49,522 bases of DNA from Blastococcus sp. CT_GayMR16 (GCF_004570875.1 NZ_SPQK01000025.1:1-49522); one strand, 5' to 3'; counted from the stretch's first letter, positions 9,100 through 17,958 are shown. Program-made: numbers and translations. The notes: a model not told the origin generated them from the letters alone.

Positions 9100-9720
9100 G
9101 TGAGTGGCGTGGGCGGTCTGTCCAGCAGTGAGGTCTTGGTCGGTGGAAAAGTCGGCCAGGGCTGGTGGCTCGTGGTCGATGAGGCAGATGGGCCGGGCCG
9201 CATCGTGGCCGGGCCGTTCCCAGATCGTGGTGAGGCCCGGTGGGCGGCGACTCTCGGGCCCGAGGGCACCCGGCCGGTCTACGGCGTCCGCCGCACGGAC
9301 GGCGGTCTCACCCGTAAGCCCTCGCCCCAGGACTGGGCCTGGCTGGCCCACCTCGGCGAGCAGCTCGAGCGGCTCCCGGACGACTGGGCGACGGTCCTCT
9401 CCGACGACGACCCGCTGACCACCCTGGTCGTGGAGGTCACCGCGGCGCTGGCCGAAGCGGGCCTGCCCCTGCACGACTCGGCCGGTCCCAGCGACGAGGT
9501 GGGCGGAGCCTGCCTCATCCCCGAGCCGGTGCTCGGCGGCATCGTCGTCACCTGGCGCCAGCACGACCGGATGAGCGTCGACCGGGTCCACGGCCTCGCC
9601 CCGGCCGCGCTGGTGCAGCAGGTCATGAACCGGGCGGTCGCCGACGTGCTCGCGGCGCGCGGCTTCCTGGTCGACGCCTTCGGGGGAGCCAGCGGCCACG
9701 TCGTCCGACCGGCCGCCTGA
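9100..9720 (+). CDS. Hypothetical protein
   Basis: 206 residues, no family recognised. It is rich in acidic and aliphatic residues, soluble by composition, without signal peptide or membrane segments. Visible features are an N-terminal GWWLVVDEADGPGRIVAGPFPDRGEA segment suggestive of a small beta-sheet module and a C-terminal helical HGLAPAALVQQVMNRAVADVLAARGF ending. GTG 9100 is preferred over GTG 9091 because GGAG (9088-9091) is correctly spaced for it. Its stop lies 1 bp from the convergent VanZ-like gene. Confidence 0.65.
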   Translation: MSGVGGLSSSEVLVGGKVGQGWWLVVDEADGPGRIVAGPFPDRGEARWAATLGPEGTRPVYGVRRTDGGLTRKPSPQDWAWLAHLGEQLERLPDDWATVLSDDDPLTTLVVEVTAALAEAGLPLHDSAGPSDEVGGACLIPEPVLGGIVVTWRQHDRMSVDRVHGLAPAALVQQVMNRAVADVLAARGFLVDAFGGASGHVVRPAA

Positions 9721-9721
9721 A

Positions 9722-10195
9722 TCAGACGCTCACGGCTGGCCGCGCGCCTCGCTGCAGGTGCGCGGCCAGCGTGCCGCTGACGACGGCACCGGTTGCATTG
9801 AGGACGGCGTCCAGCGGGGACACCACGCGTCCCAGCGGGAGCGCCCACTGCAGCAGCTCGATGCCGGCGCCCACGGCGAGGGAGAGCGCGGCCAGAACCG
9901 GTAGGGCCGCGAGCCGCGGCCATCGCAGGACGGTCAGGGCGGCCGGCACCGCGAGGAGGGCAAGGTTGCCGGCCAGCTGCAGCGCGGTCGCGGTCGAGTC
10001 CAGGCCCGTGAGGTACCAGCGAGCTTCGGCGGCGGGCGATCCCCACGCCCAGCCCTGGCCCTCGGGGGTCAGCGTCAGGAGGGCGACCACCGCCAGCGAG
10101 AGCAGCAGGCCGATCGCCGTCGCGCGCGCACCGGCGTCCCCGGCCCGTCGACCGCTCGCCGGATCGAGGACCGTGTGCACCATGGAGCCCGCCAT
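9722..10195 (-). CDS. VanZ-like membrane protein
   Basis: 157 residues with about four membrane segments (AIGLLLSLAVVALLTLTP; LQLAGNLALLAVPAALTVL; LAALPVLAALSLAVGAGIELLQW; VLNATGAVVSGTLAAHL). The conserved VanZ pattern is present: LTP after helix 1, NLALLAVPAAL, EL-QW and the polar LDAVLNATGA. VanZ relatives are linked to teicoplanin tolerance in enterococci, but for most actinobacterial members the role is unknown. It is divergent from the MFS gene at 10321. A second in-frame ATG at 10183 is also possible. Confidence 0.8.
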   Translation of the reverse strand: MAGSMVHTVLDPASGRRAGDAGARATAIGLLLSLAVVALLTLTPEGQGWAWGSPAAEARWYLTGLDSTATALQLAGNLALLAVPAALTVLRWPRLAALPVLAALSLAVGAGIELLQWALPLGRVVSPLDAVLNATGAVVSGTLAAHLQRGARPAVSV

Positions 10196-10320
10196 GGCTC
10201 GAGCGTCCGCGCCGTGACCGGCTGCGGCCTGGGTGCCGGCTGAGCATTCCCTGTGGACCGGCGTTCTCGGTGCCGAGTGGCTTCCGGTAAGCCTGGTAGC
10301 TTCCGAGCCGTGACGGCGAC

Positions 10321-11592
10321 GTGAGCGTGCCCGCAGCCGTGGACCACGAGCAGGGTTCCCCGGGCTGGCGGCGCACGAACTTCCTCTCGATCATGTGCGT
10401 CTTCCTGCTCACCGTCTCCTTCTCCTTCACCGTCCCCTTCCTGCCGCTCTACCTGCAGGACATCGACGGGTTGAGCGGCCCGGACGCCGCCTTGTGGGCG
10501 GGCATCGCCACCGGGCTGGGCGGCATCGGCTCCTTCTTCGGCGGTCCGCTCTGGGGTGCCCTCGGTGACCGGTTCGGGCGCAAGCCGATGCTGGTGCGGG
10601 CGTCCTTCGCCGGAGCGACCGGCCTCCTGCTGCTGGGGTTGTGCACGAGCACCTGGCAGGTGGTCGTCATCCGTGGGCTCATCGGTTTCATGGCCGGGGC
10701 CCCGGCCGCGGCGATGGCGCTGATCGCGACCGGCACCCCGCGATCGCTGTTGTCCCGCGCACTCGGCCAGACCCAGGCCGCCATGCTCGCCGGACTCGCG
10801 CTGGGGCCGGTCTTCGCCGCCGTGGCGGTCGGGTTCCTGGGGTATCGCAACACGTTCATCGCCGCGGGCATCCTGATGTACTCCGGGTCGATCGTCAGCG
10901 CGTTGTTCATCCGCGAAGAGCGGGTGCCCTACGTCAAGCCGGCGAAGGGCACCGGCGCGCTGCGGCTCGCCCTGCGGACGCCGGTCGTCTGGAGCGCGCT
11001 GGTCGTGGTGCTCACCCTCAGCTACGCCGCGGCGATGATCCAGCCGGTCCTGCCGCCGTTCGTCGTCACCCTGCTGCCGGACGGGGCATCCACGACTGCC
11101 GTCGTGGGCTGGCTGTTCTTCGGCATCTCCGCGGCGAGTGCGATCTCCGCCGTCCTCGCCGGCCGCCTCATCCGGAGGTTCGGCCTGCAGCCGGTGCTGC
11201 TGGTCTCCGTCCTGGGGGTCGCGGTGTTCCTGCTGCCGGCCGGGATGTCGTCGACCGTGGGGCAGCTCGCGATCCTCGTGATCGCGATGTCGCTGTTCCA
11301 GGGATCGCTGCAGACCAGCACCGTGGCGCTGCTGCCCGGGGTCGTCTCGGCGGCGGCGGTCAGTTCGGTGTTCGGCCTGTACCAGAGCGTCTCGGCGCTG
11401 TCGGCGCAGCTCGGGCCGGCCGTCGGCGGTGGACTGGCCGCAGCCTTCGGCTTCGAGGCGGTGTTCCCGATCGCCGGCACCGCGCTGCTCGTCCTCGGGC
11501 TACCGGCGCTCTACGTCTTCCGACGGCTGGCGCACACCCACCACGCGACGATCGCCGCGGGGGAGCAGGCGGTCAGTCCCGGGGTGCCGTGA
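10321..11592 (+). CDS. MFS transporter (12 TM, drug-efflux-like)
   Basis: 423 residues with about 12 hydrophobic segments, the loop 2-3 motif GDRFGRKPML and a corresponding half in the second domain (GRLIRRFGLQPVLL). The organisation is that of DHA1-type multidrug antiporters (MdtG/TetA-like). The substrate cannot be inferred. The GTG start is chosen because it immediately follows a ribosome-site-like GACGGCGACGTG stretch; GTG 10327 is an alternative. It converges on the GGDEF gene, with the last 20 bp overlapping antisense. Confidence 0.85.
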   Translation: MSVPAAVDHEQGSPGWRRTNFLSIMCVFLLTVSFSFTVPFLPLYLQDIDGLSGPDAALWAGIATGLGGIGSFFGGPLWGALGDRFGRKPMLVRASFAGATGLLLLGLCTSTWQVVVIRGLIGFMAGAPAAAMALIATGTPRSLLSRALGQTQAAMLAGLALGPVFAAVAVGFLGYRNTFIAAGILMYSGSIVSALFIREERVPYVKPAKGTGALRLALRTPVVWSALVVVLTLSYAAAMIQPVLPPFVVTLLPDGASTTAVVGWLFFGISAASAISAVLAGRLIRRFGLQPVLLVSVLGVAVFLLPAGMSSTVGQLAILVIAMSLFQGSLQTSTVALLPGVVSAAAVSSVFGLYQSVSALSAQLGPAVGGGLAAAFGFEAVFPIAGTALLVLGLPALYVFRRLAHTHHATIAAGEQAVSPGVP

Positions 11593-13387
11593 CGACGGTC
11601 GGCTCGTCCTCGAGCGACGGGTCGTAGAAGACCGAGACGCCGCGGCCGTTGCGCTTGGCCGTGTACATCGCCAGGTCGGCACGGCGGATGAGGCCGTCGA
11701 TGTCGGTGTCGGCGCCGGAGAAGGCCACGCCGATGCTGGCGCCCACCTTCGCGGTCCGCCCGCCACCGAGATCCACCGGCACGTCGAGTTCCGTGCGGAT
11801 CCGGGCGAGTGCGGTCTCCACGCCCTCCACGTCGATCGGACCGTGCAGCAGAACGGCGAACTCGTCCCCACCGAGGCGGGCGGCGGTGTCGGCGGTGCGC
11901 ACGCACGCGTGCAGCCGCTGGCTGAAGACCTTCAGCAGCAGGTCGCCGGCCTGATGGCCGTAGGTGTCGTTCACCGGCTTGAAGCCGTCGAGGTCGATGT
12001 AGAGGACGGCGGGCCACTGGCCGTTGCGACCGGCCAGGTGCAGGTCGTGCTCGGTCCGGTCGAGGAACAGCGTCCGGTTCGGCAGCTCGGTCAGCGGGTC
12101 GTGCATCGCCGCGTGACGCAATTCCTCCTGCAGCTCGATGACCCGGCGGAGGTCGGTCTCCAGCCGTCCCCGGTCCAGGGAGGTGGCGACGTGCCGGGCG
12201 AAGGTCTCGAGCAGGGCCAGGTCGCTGCCGGCGAACGTGCCGACGTCGCCGAGCCGGCCGGAGACCAGCAGGAGACCCTGCACGCGGCCCTCGGTGATCA
12301 GCACCGAGACCATCGCGTCCTTGAGGGCGTTGCGGGCGGCGTAGCGGTCGAGCTCGGACTGCGGCCCGGCGCCGGTGCGCGTGGTGTGCAGGTCGCTCTC
12401 GGTGGCCCACGCGACGAGTCGGTCGGCGTCCTCCCGGCGCTCGAGCACCCGGAGGGCGATCGGCTTCTCACCGTCACGGCTCCGGCTGAGCGTCGGTGCG
12501 GCGTCCCCTTCGCCGAACAGCACCAACTCGGCGGACTCGGCCCGGAAGGCGCCGCGCACGGCGGTGAGGAAGTCGGTCAGTGCGGTCGGGGCGTCGTCGC
12601 TGTTGTAGAGCAGCGAGGTGATCTCGTGCAGCAGCCGGAGGTTGTTCTGCTGCTCGCGGGCCTTCGCATAGGCGCGGTAGGCGGCGATCAGCAGGCCCGA
12701 CGGCAGGGCGAGCAGGACCAGCGATGCCGGGTTCTGCGCGGCCGTGTCGGCGGCGAGCAGCCCCACCGCGGCGACCCCGAGGGCGAAGGGCAGCGACAGC
12801 GCCAGCATGCGGGGCAGCTCGCCGAGGCCCAGGGAGGCCTCCGAGACGCGCATGACCGCGTAGATGCAGGCACAGGCGGTGGCCGTGGAGACCCCGACCG
12901 CGGCCAGGGCGGCGACCCAGTCCCAGGCCCCAGGGAGGGCTGTCGCCCGCCCCAGCGTGCTGAAGACGATCGTGGCCAGGCAGCCGGCGAGGGAGTACTG
13001 GACGACGTTGAACGCCAGCTTGAGCCCGTACTGGCGGCGGTGGAGCACGAGGATCAGGCCGACCCCAGCGACCTGCGCCGTGATCAGGGCCGTCGGCTCG
13101 AGGAGATAGAGGCCGGCGACGAGGACCAGGTCGGTCAAGGAGAAGGAGTGCGAGTCCCGCTGCAGCTGGACGTGGACGACCAGGACCTCGCTGATGGCGA
13201 ACGCCGCCACCCAGGCGATCCACGGGAGGTCCAGCGTGACCTCGGGGCCGGGCAGGTGGGGGACGACGGCGAGGCCGAGTGCTCCTGCCGCCGTGGCGAG
13301 GAACGCCACCAGCAGGATGATCCGGCGGCGCACGCTCAGCCGAGGAGGAGCGGTAGGGGTCGAAGCGGCAACCGGTGTCGCTGCCAT
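11573..13387 (-). CDS. Membrane diguanylate cyclase (7-8 TM + GAF-like + GGDEF)
   Basis: 604 residues. Hydrophobic segments occupy roughly residues 15-250 in a MASE-like sensor, followed by a GAF-like region (LLHEITSLLYNSDDAPTAL through FARHVATSL) and the cyclase domain beginning HDPLTELPNRTLF. The active-site motif GGDEF is intact (about 506-510). RTAD ends exactly five residues before it, which is the RxxD inhibitory site that binds c-di-GMP. It should therefore make c-di-GMP with product feedback. The ATG at 13387 is preceded by GGAAGGAG; longer in-frame starts have no such site. No EAL domain is present in this protein or elsewhere in the window. Confidence 0.92.
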   Translation of the reverse strand: MAATPVAASTPTAPPRLSVRRRIILLVAFLATAAGALGLAVVPHLPGPEVTLDLPWIAWVAAFAISEVLVVHVQLQRDSHSFSLTDLVLVAGLYLLEPTALITAQVAGVGLILVLHRRQYGLKLAFNVVQYSLAGCLATIVFSTLGRATALPGAWDWVAALAAVGVSTATACACIYAVMRVSEASLGLGELPRMLALSLPFALGVAAVGLLAADTAAQNPASLVLLALPSGLLIAAYRAYAKAREQQNNLRLLHEITSLLYNSDDAPTALTDFLTAVRGAFRAESAELVLFGEGDAAPTLSRSRDGEKPIALRVLERREDADRLVAWATESDLHTTRTGAGPQSELDRYAARNALKDAMVSVLITEGRVQGLLLVSGRLGDVGTFAGSDLALLETFARHVATSLDRGRLETDLRRVIELQEELRHAAMHDPLTELPNRTLFLDRTEHDLHLAGRNGQWPAVLYIDLDGFKPVNDTYGHQAGDLLLKVFSQRLHACVRTADTAARLGGDEFAVLLHGPIDVEGVETALARIRTELDVPVDLGGGRTAKVGASIGVAFSGADTDIDGLIRRADLAMYTAKRNGRGVSVFYDPSLEDEPTVVTAPRD

Positions 13388-13518
13388 CTCCGGTCTCCTT
13401 CCAGGCGTTCCAGACGTGCTCGTTGCATTGGTGATCGGCACTGCCGGCAGAAGCTGTAAGGCGCACTCGCGACCGGGGCGCACTGTCACCCGTCCGAGGG
13501 ACGTGAGTGGGGCGAACG

Positions 13519-14139
13519 TCAGGTGGGGTCCACGCCGGCCAGGTCGGCGAAGACCACGATGTTGTCCCGGTAGCTGCGGGCATCCGCGTCGAAGGAGCCC
13601 CCGCAGGTGATCAGCCGCAGCCCCGCATGGTCGATGTCGGCGTAGACCGCGTCGGTCGGGAACGCGTCCTTCGGGAACTGCTGCACGCTGCCGACGCGGA
13701 ACAGGGCCGTGGTGCCGTCCTCGCGGTCGACGGTGATGGTGTCGCCCGCGGTGAGGTCGCGTAGTGCGAAGAAGACACCGGGGGCTCCCGCCCAGTCCAC
13801 GTGGCCGGCGATGATCGCCGGGCCGAGCGACCCGGGCGTCGGGGCGCCGGTGTACCAGCCCGCCGGGAAGCCCTCGGGAGGCACCTCCAGCGACCCGTCC
13901 TCGAGCAACCCGAGATCCATGAGCGGGGAGTCGACCTCGATCGCCGGGATCCGCAGCCGTAGCGGGGCAGACGGGGACAGCGGCCCGAGGGCGTCGACCG
14001 TCGGTGCCGACGGCGCCGCGCTCGTGGCCGCGGGGACGCTGCTCGCCGATCGGGTGGCCGGGTCACTGGAACAGCCGACGGCGAGGACCAGGGTGAGAGC
14101 CAGGACGGCGGCCCCTCTCCACCCGTGGGCAGGGGTCAG
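13519..14139 (-). CDS. Class F sortase, probable lipoprotein
   Basis: The sortase core has all catalytic residues: His in IIAGHVDWAG (about 113), Cys in LITCGGSFD (about 179) and Arg in RSYRDNIVVF (about 191), in the short class F layout common in actinobacteria. Upstream is a lipoprotein signal, GAAVLALTLVLAVGC, followed by a Ser/Ala/Pro linker, so the enzyme is likely anchored to the outer face of the membrane. No ATG, GTG or TTG start fits the signal. The best candidate is CTG at 14139, which overlaps the upstream stop as CTGA, so the start is uncertain. It is coupled to the DUF3494 gene, its likely substrate or partner. Confidence 0.8.
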   Translation of the reverse strand: MTPAHGWRGAAVLALTLVLAVGCSSDPATRSASSVPAATSAAPSAPTVDALGPLSPSAPLRLRIPAIEVDSPLMDLGLLEDGSLEVPPEGFPAGWYTGAPTPGSLGPAIIAGHVDWAGAPGVFFALRDLTAGDTITVDREDGTTALFRVGSVQQFPKDAFPTDAVYADIDHAGLRLITCGGSFDADARSYRDNIVVFADLAGVDPT

Positions 14140-15047
14140 GACGACCAGAGCCGTCCCGTGATGTCGCCGCCGCCGGCGTCGACGGACCCGACCGGGACCC
14201 GCCTGACCTGACCGCTGCCGGCTCCGGCGCCGTCCGCGGCACCCGTGAGGGCCGGCGTCGTCACCGTGCTCGTCCCGCCGGTCACCGGCGACGCGCAGGC
14301 GGGCCGCAGGATCGTGTTCGAGTCCAGCGACACGGCCCCGTTGCGGGTGAGCAGTGAGCCGGTCAGGGTCGCGCCGGTGTTCATCGTGCTGTCCGTCAGC
14401 GTCATGATCGTGCCGACGAAGGTGGAGTTGACGCCCAGCGTCGTGGAGCTGCCGACCTGCCAGAAGACGTTGCACGGGGTGACGCCGCCGATCAGGACGA
14501 CGGACGTGGTCGGTGAGGTGACGAGGCTGGAGCCGGCCTGGAACACGAAGACATCACTCGGGCCGCCGTTCAGGGTCAGCGGCGTCGGGCCGCTGATCGA
14601 GAGGGTCGACGCCGAGGTGTACGTCCCCGGGGTCAGGGTCTGCCCGGCCAGGTCGGTGGTGCCGACCGTGACGTCGCTCGGCTGGGCCGCGGCGTTCAGG
14701 TAGGCGGCCGTGAGGTCGGACTTCGCGGTCGCGGTCACGCCGTCGCCGCGGTGGTCGGTGCCGGTCAGGACCACCGATCCGGTCACGTTCATCACGGGAT
14801 TGGGGAGGGACCCGATGTCGCCGTTGATCAGGGTCGTCCCGGTACTGCTGATGCCCAGCCCGCCGAGGACGGCGAACGGTTCCGCGGTACCCATCGGCAC
14901 CAGGACGGCGGCGGCTTGGGCGGTGCCGACGGAGGCGAGGAAGGTCGCCGAGATCGCGACCACCCCTGCCGCGGCGGCCGCGGCGTAGCGCGCGCGGCGG
15001 GACCGCGGTCGGGAGGTGAGGCGCGGCTGGTCGTGGCGGACCGACAT
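14136..15047 (-). CDS. Secreted DUF3494 (ice-binding-like) protein
   Basis: 303 residues. An Arg-rich start (SRPRSRRARYA) and a hydrophobic stretch ending ASVGTAQAAA form a signal peptide. The mature part is a DUF3494/ice-binding-like beta-helix: PFAVLGGLGISSTGTTLINGDIGSLP, DLAGQTLTPGTYTS, DVFVFQAGSSLVTS and CNVFWQVGSSTTLGVNSTFVGTIM, the last being the family hallmark. The C-terminus is a Gly/Ala-rich linker and a short QVRRVPVGSVDAGGGD tail without LPXTG motif or membrane anchor. Similar proteins may bind ice or serve as adhesive surface domains. ATG 15047 fits the signal peptide; a GTG at 15149 would add 34 residues. Confidence 0.85.
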   Translation of the reverse strand: MSVRHDQPRLTSRPRSRRARYAAAAAAGVVAISATFLASVGTAQAAAVLVPMGTAEPFAVLGGLGISSTGTTLINGDIGSLPNPVMNVTGSVVLTGTDHRGDGVTATAKSDLTAAYLNAAAQPSDVTVGTTDLAGQTLTPGTYTSASTLSISGPTPLTLNGGPSDVFVFQAGSSLVTSPTTSVVLIGGVTPCNVFWQVGSSTTLGVNSTFVGTIMTLTDSTMNTGATLTGSLLTRNGAVSLDSNTILRPACASPVTGGTSTVTTPALTGAADGAGAGSGQVRRVPVGSVDAGGGDITGRLWSS

Positions 15048-15149
15048 GTCGTCGGCGCTCCCGTCTCCGACCGATGCGGCCGGATGTGGTGGTGCGCTGA
15101 AGACGACGCCGACGCGGTTGCCGGAGCGCGAGGAGTCCTCGGTCCCCAC

Positions 15150-15155
15150 ACCCTA
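15150..15155 (-). promoter_or_regulatory. Possible -10 element of the DUF3494-sortase operon
   Basis: On the minus strand TAGGGT (15155-15150), a frequent actinobacterial -10 form, lies about 100 nt before the ATG at 15047. It would put the RNA start inside the upstream GTG candidate, which favours the shorter protein. No convincing -35 is seen. Confidence 0.35.
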
Positions 15156-15277
15156 TTGCGCACGGTGACGGAAACCGGACATTCGGTAAGGGCAGCGGGT
15201 CGGCGCGGGGCCAGCGCTCGGATCAGGACGGGCGCCTGCGGAGTCCCCGCGCGACGTGCATCCCGGGAGCGTGGGGG

Positions 15278-16123
15278 TCAGGCGTCGAGGAACTCCTCGA
15301 TCACGGGTGCCAGTCGGTCGGCCTCGGTGATCAGCGCGATGTGCCCGCCCTCGTAGAGGTGCAGCCGGGAGTCGGGGATCAGGCGCGCCATGATCCGCGC
15401 GTTCACCGCCGGCACGATCGGGTCGTCGTCGCCCATGACGAGCAGCGTCGGCTGCCGGATGAGCTTGAGGAACGGCAGGCTGCTCCAGCCGGTGCTGGCG
15501 GCCAGCTGGTAGTAGTACCCGCGGCGCGGCCCCAGCCGGGACTCCGAGTGCAGCACCCGGGCCGCCCGGGCGGGGTCGGTGCGCATCGTGCCGCCGTAGA
15601 TCTCCCCGGCGATGCTGCGTGCGTAGTCGGGATCGCGGTGCCGGCGCGGGGTGAGCATCCGGGCCAGGACCCGCGGGTGGGCCGGCACCATCAGCGAGCC
15701 GGTGCCGGTGGCGGTGAGCACCAGCCGGCGGACCCGGCCGCGGTGCTGGACGGCAAAATGCTGCGCCAGCCCCCCGCCCCAGGAGAGCCCCAGGACGTCG
15801 ACCTGCCCGTCGAACCCCAGCCGAGTGAGCATCCCGGCGACAACCGGACTGAACGTCGTCAAATTGTAGGGGACGACCGGCCGGGGCGACCCGCCGACGC
15901 CGGGGACGTCGAACCGGATCACGCTCCGCCGCGGGTCGAGCGCGTCGACGAAGGGCTGGAGCACCTCCAGGCTGGCGCCGATGCCGTTCATCAGGAGCAG
16001 CGGGGTCACGGACGGATCCGTCCCGGGTCGGACCGAGACGCGCAGCGTCCGCCCGGCCGACGTCACCGTCCGGACGAACTCCTGCCCTGCGGATGCCGGT
16101 GGGGGACTACTTGTCGAAGACAT
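15278..16123 (-). CDS. phaZ: Alpha/beta hydrolase, probable intracellular PHA depolymerase
   Basis: 281 residues of the alpha/beta hydrolase fold: oxyanion loop LLLMNGIGASLEVL, nucleophile elbow GLSWGGG (Ser114), acid in MGDDDPIVP and His261 in GGHIAL. The sequence resembles the medium-chain-length poly(3-hydroxyalkanoate) depolymerase PhaZ (NGIGA, GVGGSPRP and SWGGGLAQ motifs). Its start lies inside the end of phaC (17-bp overlap), a classic synthase-depolymerase pairing, so it is likely to degrade the polymer made by its neighbour. A general esterase is the alternative. Confidence 0.8.
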   Translation of the reverse strand: MSSTSSPPPASAGQEFVRTVTSAGRTLRVSVRPGTDPSVTPLLLMNGIGASLEVLQPFVDALDPRRSVIRFDVPGVGGSPRPVVPYNLTTFSPVVAGMLTRLGFDGQVDVLGLSWGGGLAQHFAVQHRGRVRRLVLTATGTGSLMVPAHPRVLARMLTPRRHRDPDYARSIAGEIYGGTMRTDPARAARVLHSESRLGPRRGYYYQLAASTGWSSLPFLKLIRQPTLLVMGDDDPIVPAVNARIMARLIPDSRLHLYEGGHIALITEADRLAPVIEEFLDA

Positions 16124-17861
16124 AGGTGCCCGGTGCCGGTGCCAGTTCCTCCCCGAGGGACGACGGGGCCGGGATCTCGTCCCCGGAGCGCTTCCCGAGC
16201 CAGGTCATGAAGTCCGGCCACCAGGAGCCCTGCACCGTCTGCGCGTCCTTGAGCCACTTCTCCGCCGACGCCGGAGTGGACTCCCCGACCTGGAAGGTCG
16301 ACTTGGGGTTGCCGGGCGGATTGACCAGCGAGGCGATGTGCCCGCTGGTGGACAGGATGAACCGGCTCTCCCCACCGAGCAGCTGCGTGGTGCGGTAGCA
16401 GGCCTGCCACGGACAGAGGTGGTCGGCGATCCCGGCGGTGACGTAGGAGTCGACGGTGACCGTGGACAGGTCGACCGGGGTGCCGAGCATCGTCGCCTTG
16501 CCCGGCTCGGTCAGCGCGTTGCCGATCGCGACGTCGATGAAGTCGCGGTGCAGGCCCGCGCTCATCCGGGTCGTGTCGGCGTTCCAGAAGAGGATGTCGA
16601 AGTTGGGCGGCGGCTTGCCCTGCAGGTAGTTGTTGACCCAGTAGTTCCAGACCAGGTCGTTGGGCCGCAGCCACGCGAAGACCTCCGCGAGCTGGGCGCC
16701 GTCGAGGTAGCCCTTCTTCCGGGACCGCTCGGTCGCCGCCTTCACCGATTCCTCGTCCATCAGCGCCGAGACGGTGCCCGCCCGCGACCAGTCGAGGACG
16801 GTGACGGCCAGGCTCAGCGCGCTCACCCGGTCCAGGCGCCCGATCTCGGCCAGGTGGGCCAGCAGCATCGTGGTGATGATCCCGCCCGAGCAGAACGCCT
16901 GGAGGGCGACCTGCTCGCTGCCGGTGGCGCGCTCGACGGCGTCCATCGCGTCGATGATCGCCTGCCCGTAGGTGTCCAGGCCCCACTCGGCGTGCCGCTC
17001 GTCGGGGTTGCGCCAGGACATCATGAACACCTGCTGGCCCGCGCTCACGTAGTGCTCGATGATGCTGCGGCCCGGCGCGAGGTCGGCGATGTAGAACTTG
17101 TTGATCGTCGGCGGCACCATCAGCAGCGGCACGGCGCGGACGGTCTCCGTCGTCGGCCGGTACTGGATCAGCTCGAACACGTCAGTCCGGAACACGACGG
17201 CGCCCGGGGTGCTGGCGAGGTCCTCGCCGACGGTGAACGCGTCCGGGTCGACCATCGAGGGCACCCGGGGCGGGGTCGTGAGGTCGCGGAGCATGCGTCC
17301 CAGGCCCTTGACGGCGCTCTTCCCGCCGGTGTCGATGACGGCCTTGAGGGCGAGCGGGTTGAGGAACGGCACGTTGCTGGGGGCCAGCGCGTCGACGAGG
17401 TTCGTCGCGGTGAAGCGGATGCGCTCGTCGTCCTGCCAGTCGAGGTCGGCGTCCTCGATCAGCTCCCAGGCCGTGCGGGCCCCCGCGAGGTGGGCCTGCA
17501 TGGCCCGCCGGAGCAGCGGGTTCCCGCTCCAGGCCGGGTCGGCGAAGCGCTTGTCCTTCGTGCTCGGCGCGAGCTCGGAGCTGCCGGCCGCCACCTTGCC
17601 CATCTCCCGGACGAGCTCACCGGCCCGCTTTGCCACGGTCCCGGGCTGGCGAGCCAGCGACGACCCGAACCGCAGCGCCGTCCCGGCCGGGGGGACGAGC
17701 CGGCGCAGCGGGCCGCGCGCGGCGTCGACCAGCACCATGTCGAGGCCCATCACGGCCTCGGCGGCCTCCTCTGGCGGATCGGCCGGCCGCTCGGCGGCCC
17801 GCTTCTGCGAGGCCTCGGCGGGCTTCTTCGTGCGGACGTTCTCGGTGGCGGGCTGGGCCAT
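16107..17861 (-). CDS. phaC: Poly(3-hydroxyalkanoate) synthase, class II-like
   Basis: 584 residues. The N-terminal extension is Ala/Glu/Lys-rich, followed by the PhaC N-domain (NPLLRRAMQAHLAG, FLNPLALKAVIDTGGKSAVKGLGRMLRDL) and a catalytic alpha/beta domain with VPPTINKFYIADLAPGRS and SWRNPDERHAEWGLDTYG. The lipase-like box is AFCSGG with Cys324 as nucleophile, with Asp480 in DHLCPW and His508 in SGHIASLVNP. It polymerises (R)-3-hydroxyacyl-CoA at storage-granule surfaces. The first Gly of the usual G-x-C-x-G-G box is Ala here. It forms an operon with the overlapping depolymerase gene. Confidence 0.92.
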   Translation of the reverse strand: MAQPATENVRTKKPAEASQKRAAERPADPPEEAAEAVMGLDMVLVDAARGPLRRLVPPAGTALRFGSSLARQPGTVAKRAGELVREMGKVAAGSSELAPSTKDKRFADPAWSGNPLLRRAMQAHLAGARTAWELIEDADLDWQDDERIRFTATNLVDALAPSNVPFLNPLALKAVIDTGGKSAVKGLGRMLRDLTTPPRVPSMVDPDAFTVGEDLASTPGAVVFRTDVFELIQYRPTTETVRAVPLLMVPPTINKFYIADLAPGRSIIEHYVSAGQQVFMMSWRNPDERHAEWGLDTYGQAIIDAMDAVERATGSEQVALQAFCSGGIITTMLLAHLAEIGRLDRVSALSLAVTVLDWSRAGTVSALMDEESVKAATERSRKKGYLDGAQLAEVFAWLRPNDLVWNYWVNNYLQGKPPPNFDILFWNADTTRMSAGLHRDFIDVAIGNALTEPGKATMLGTPVDLSTVTVDSYVTAGIADHLCPWQACYRTTQLLGGESRFILSTSGHIASLVNPPGNPKSTFQVGESTPASAEKWLKDAQTVQGSWWPDFMTWLGKRSGDEIPAPSSLGEELAPAPGTYVFDK

Positions 17862-17938
17862 CGCCGGACTCCCTCTGGGCGCGCTGCTGCGGTGCCGCCC
17901 ACGGGGACCGAACTGCGCGCCGTCCCCCGAGGCGTGGC

Positions 17939-17958
17939 TGAGTGACCCCGATCACTCA
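17939..17958 (-). promoter_or_regulatory. Perfect inverted repeat upstream of phaC
   Basis: TGAGTGA (17939-17945) and TCACTCA (17952-17958) form a perfect 7-bp inverted repeat with a 6-nt centre, 78 bp before the phaC start. The size and symmetry suit a TetR- or GntR-type dimer. No candidate regulator gene is adjacent. Confidence 0.5.
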
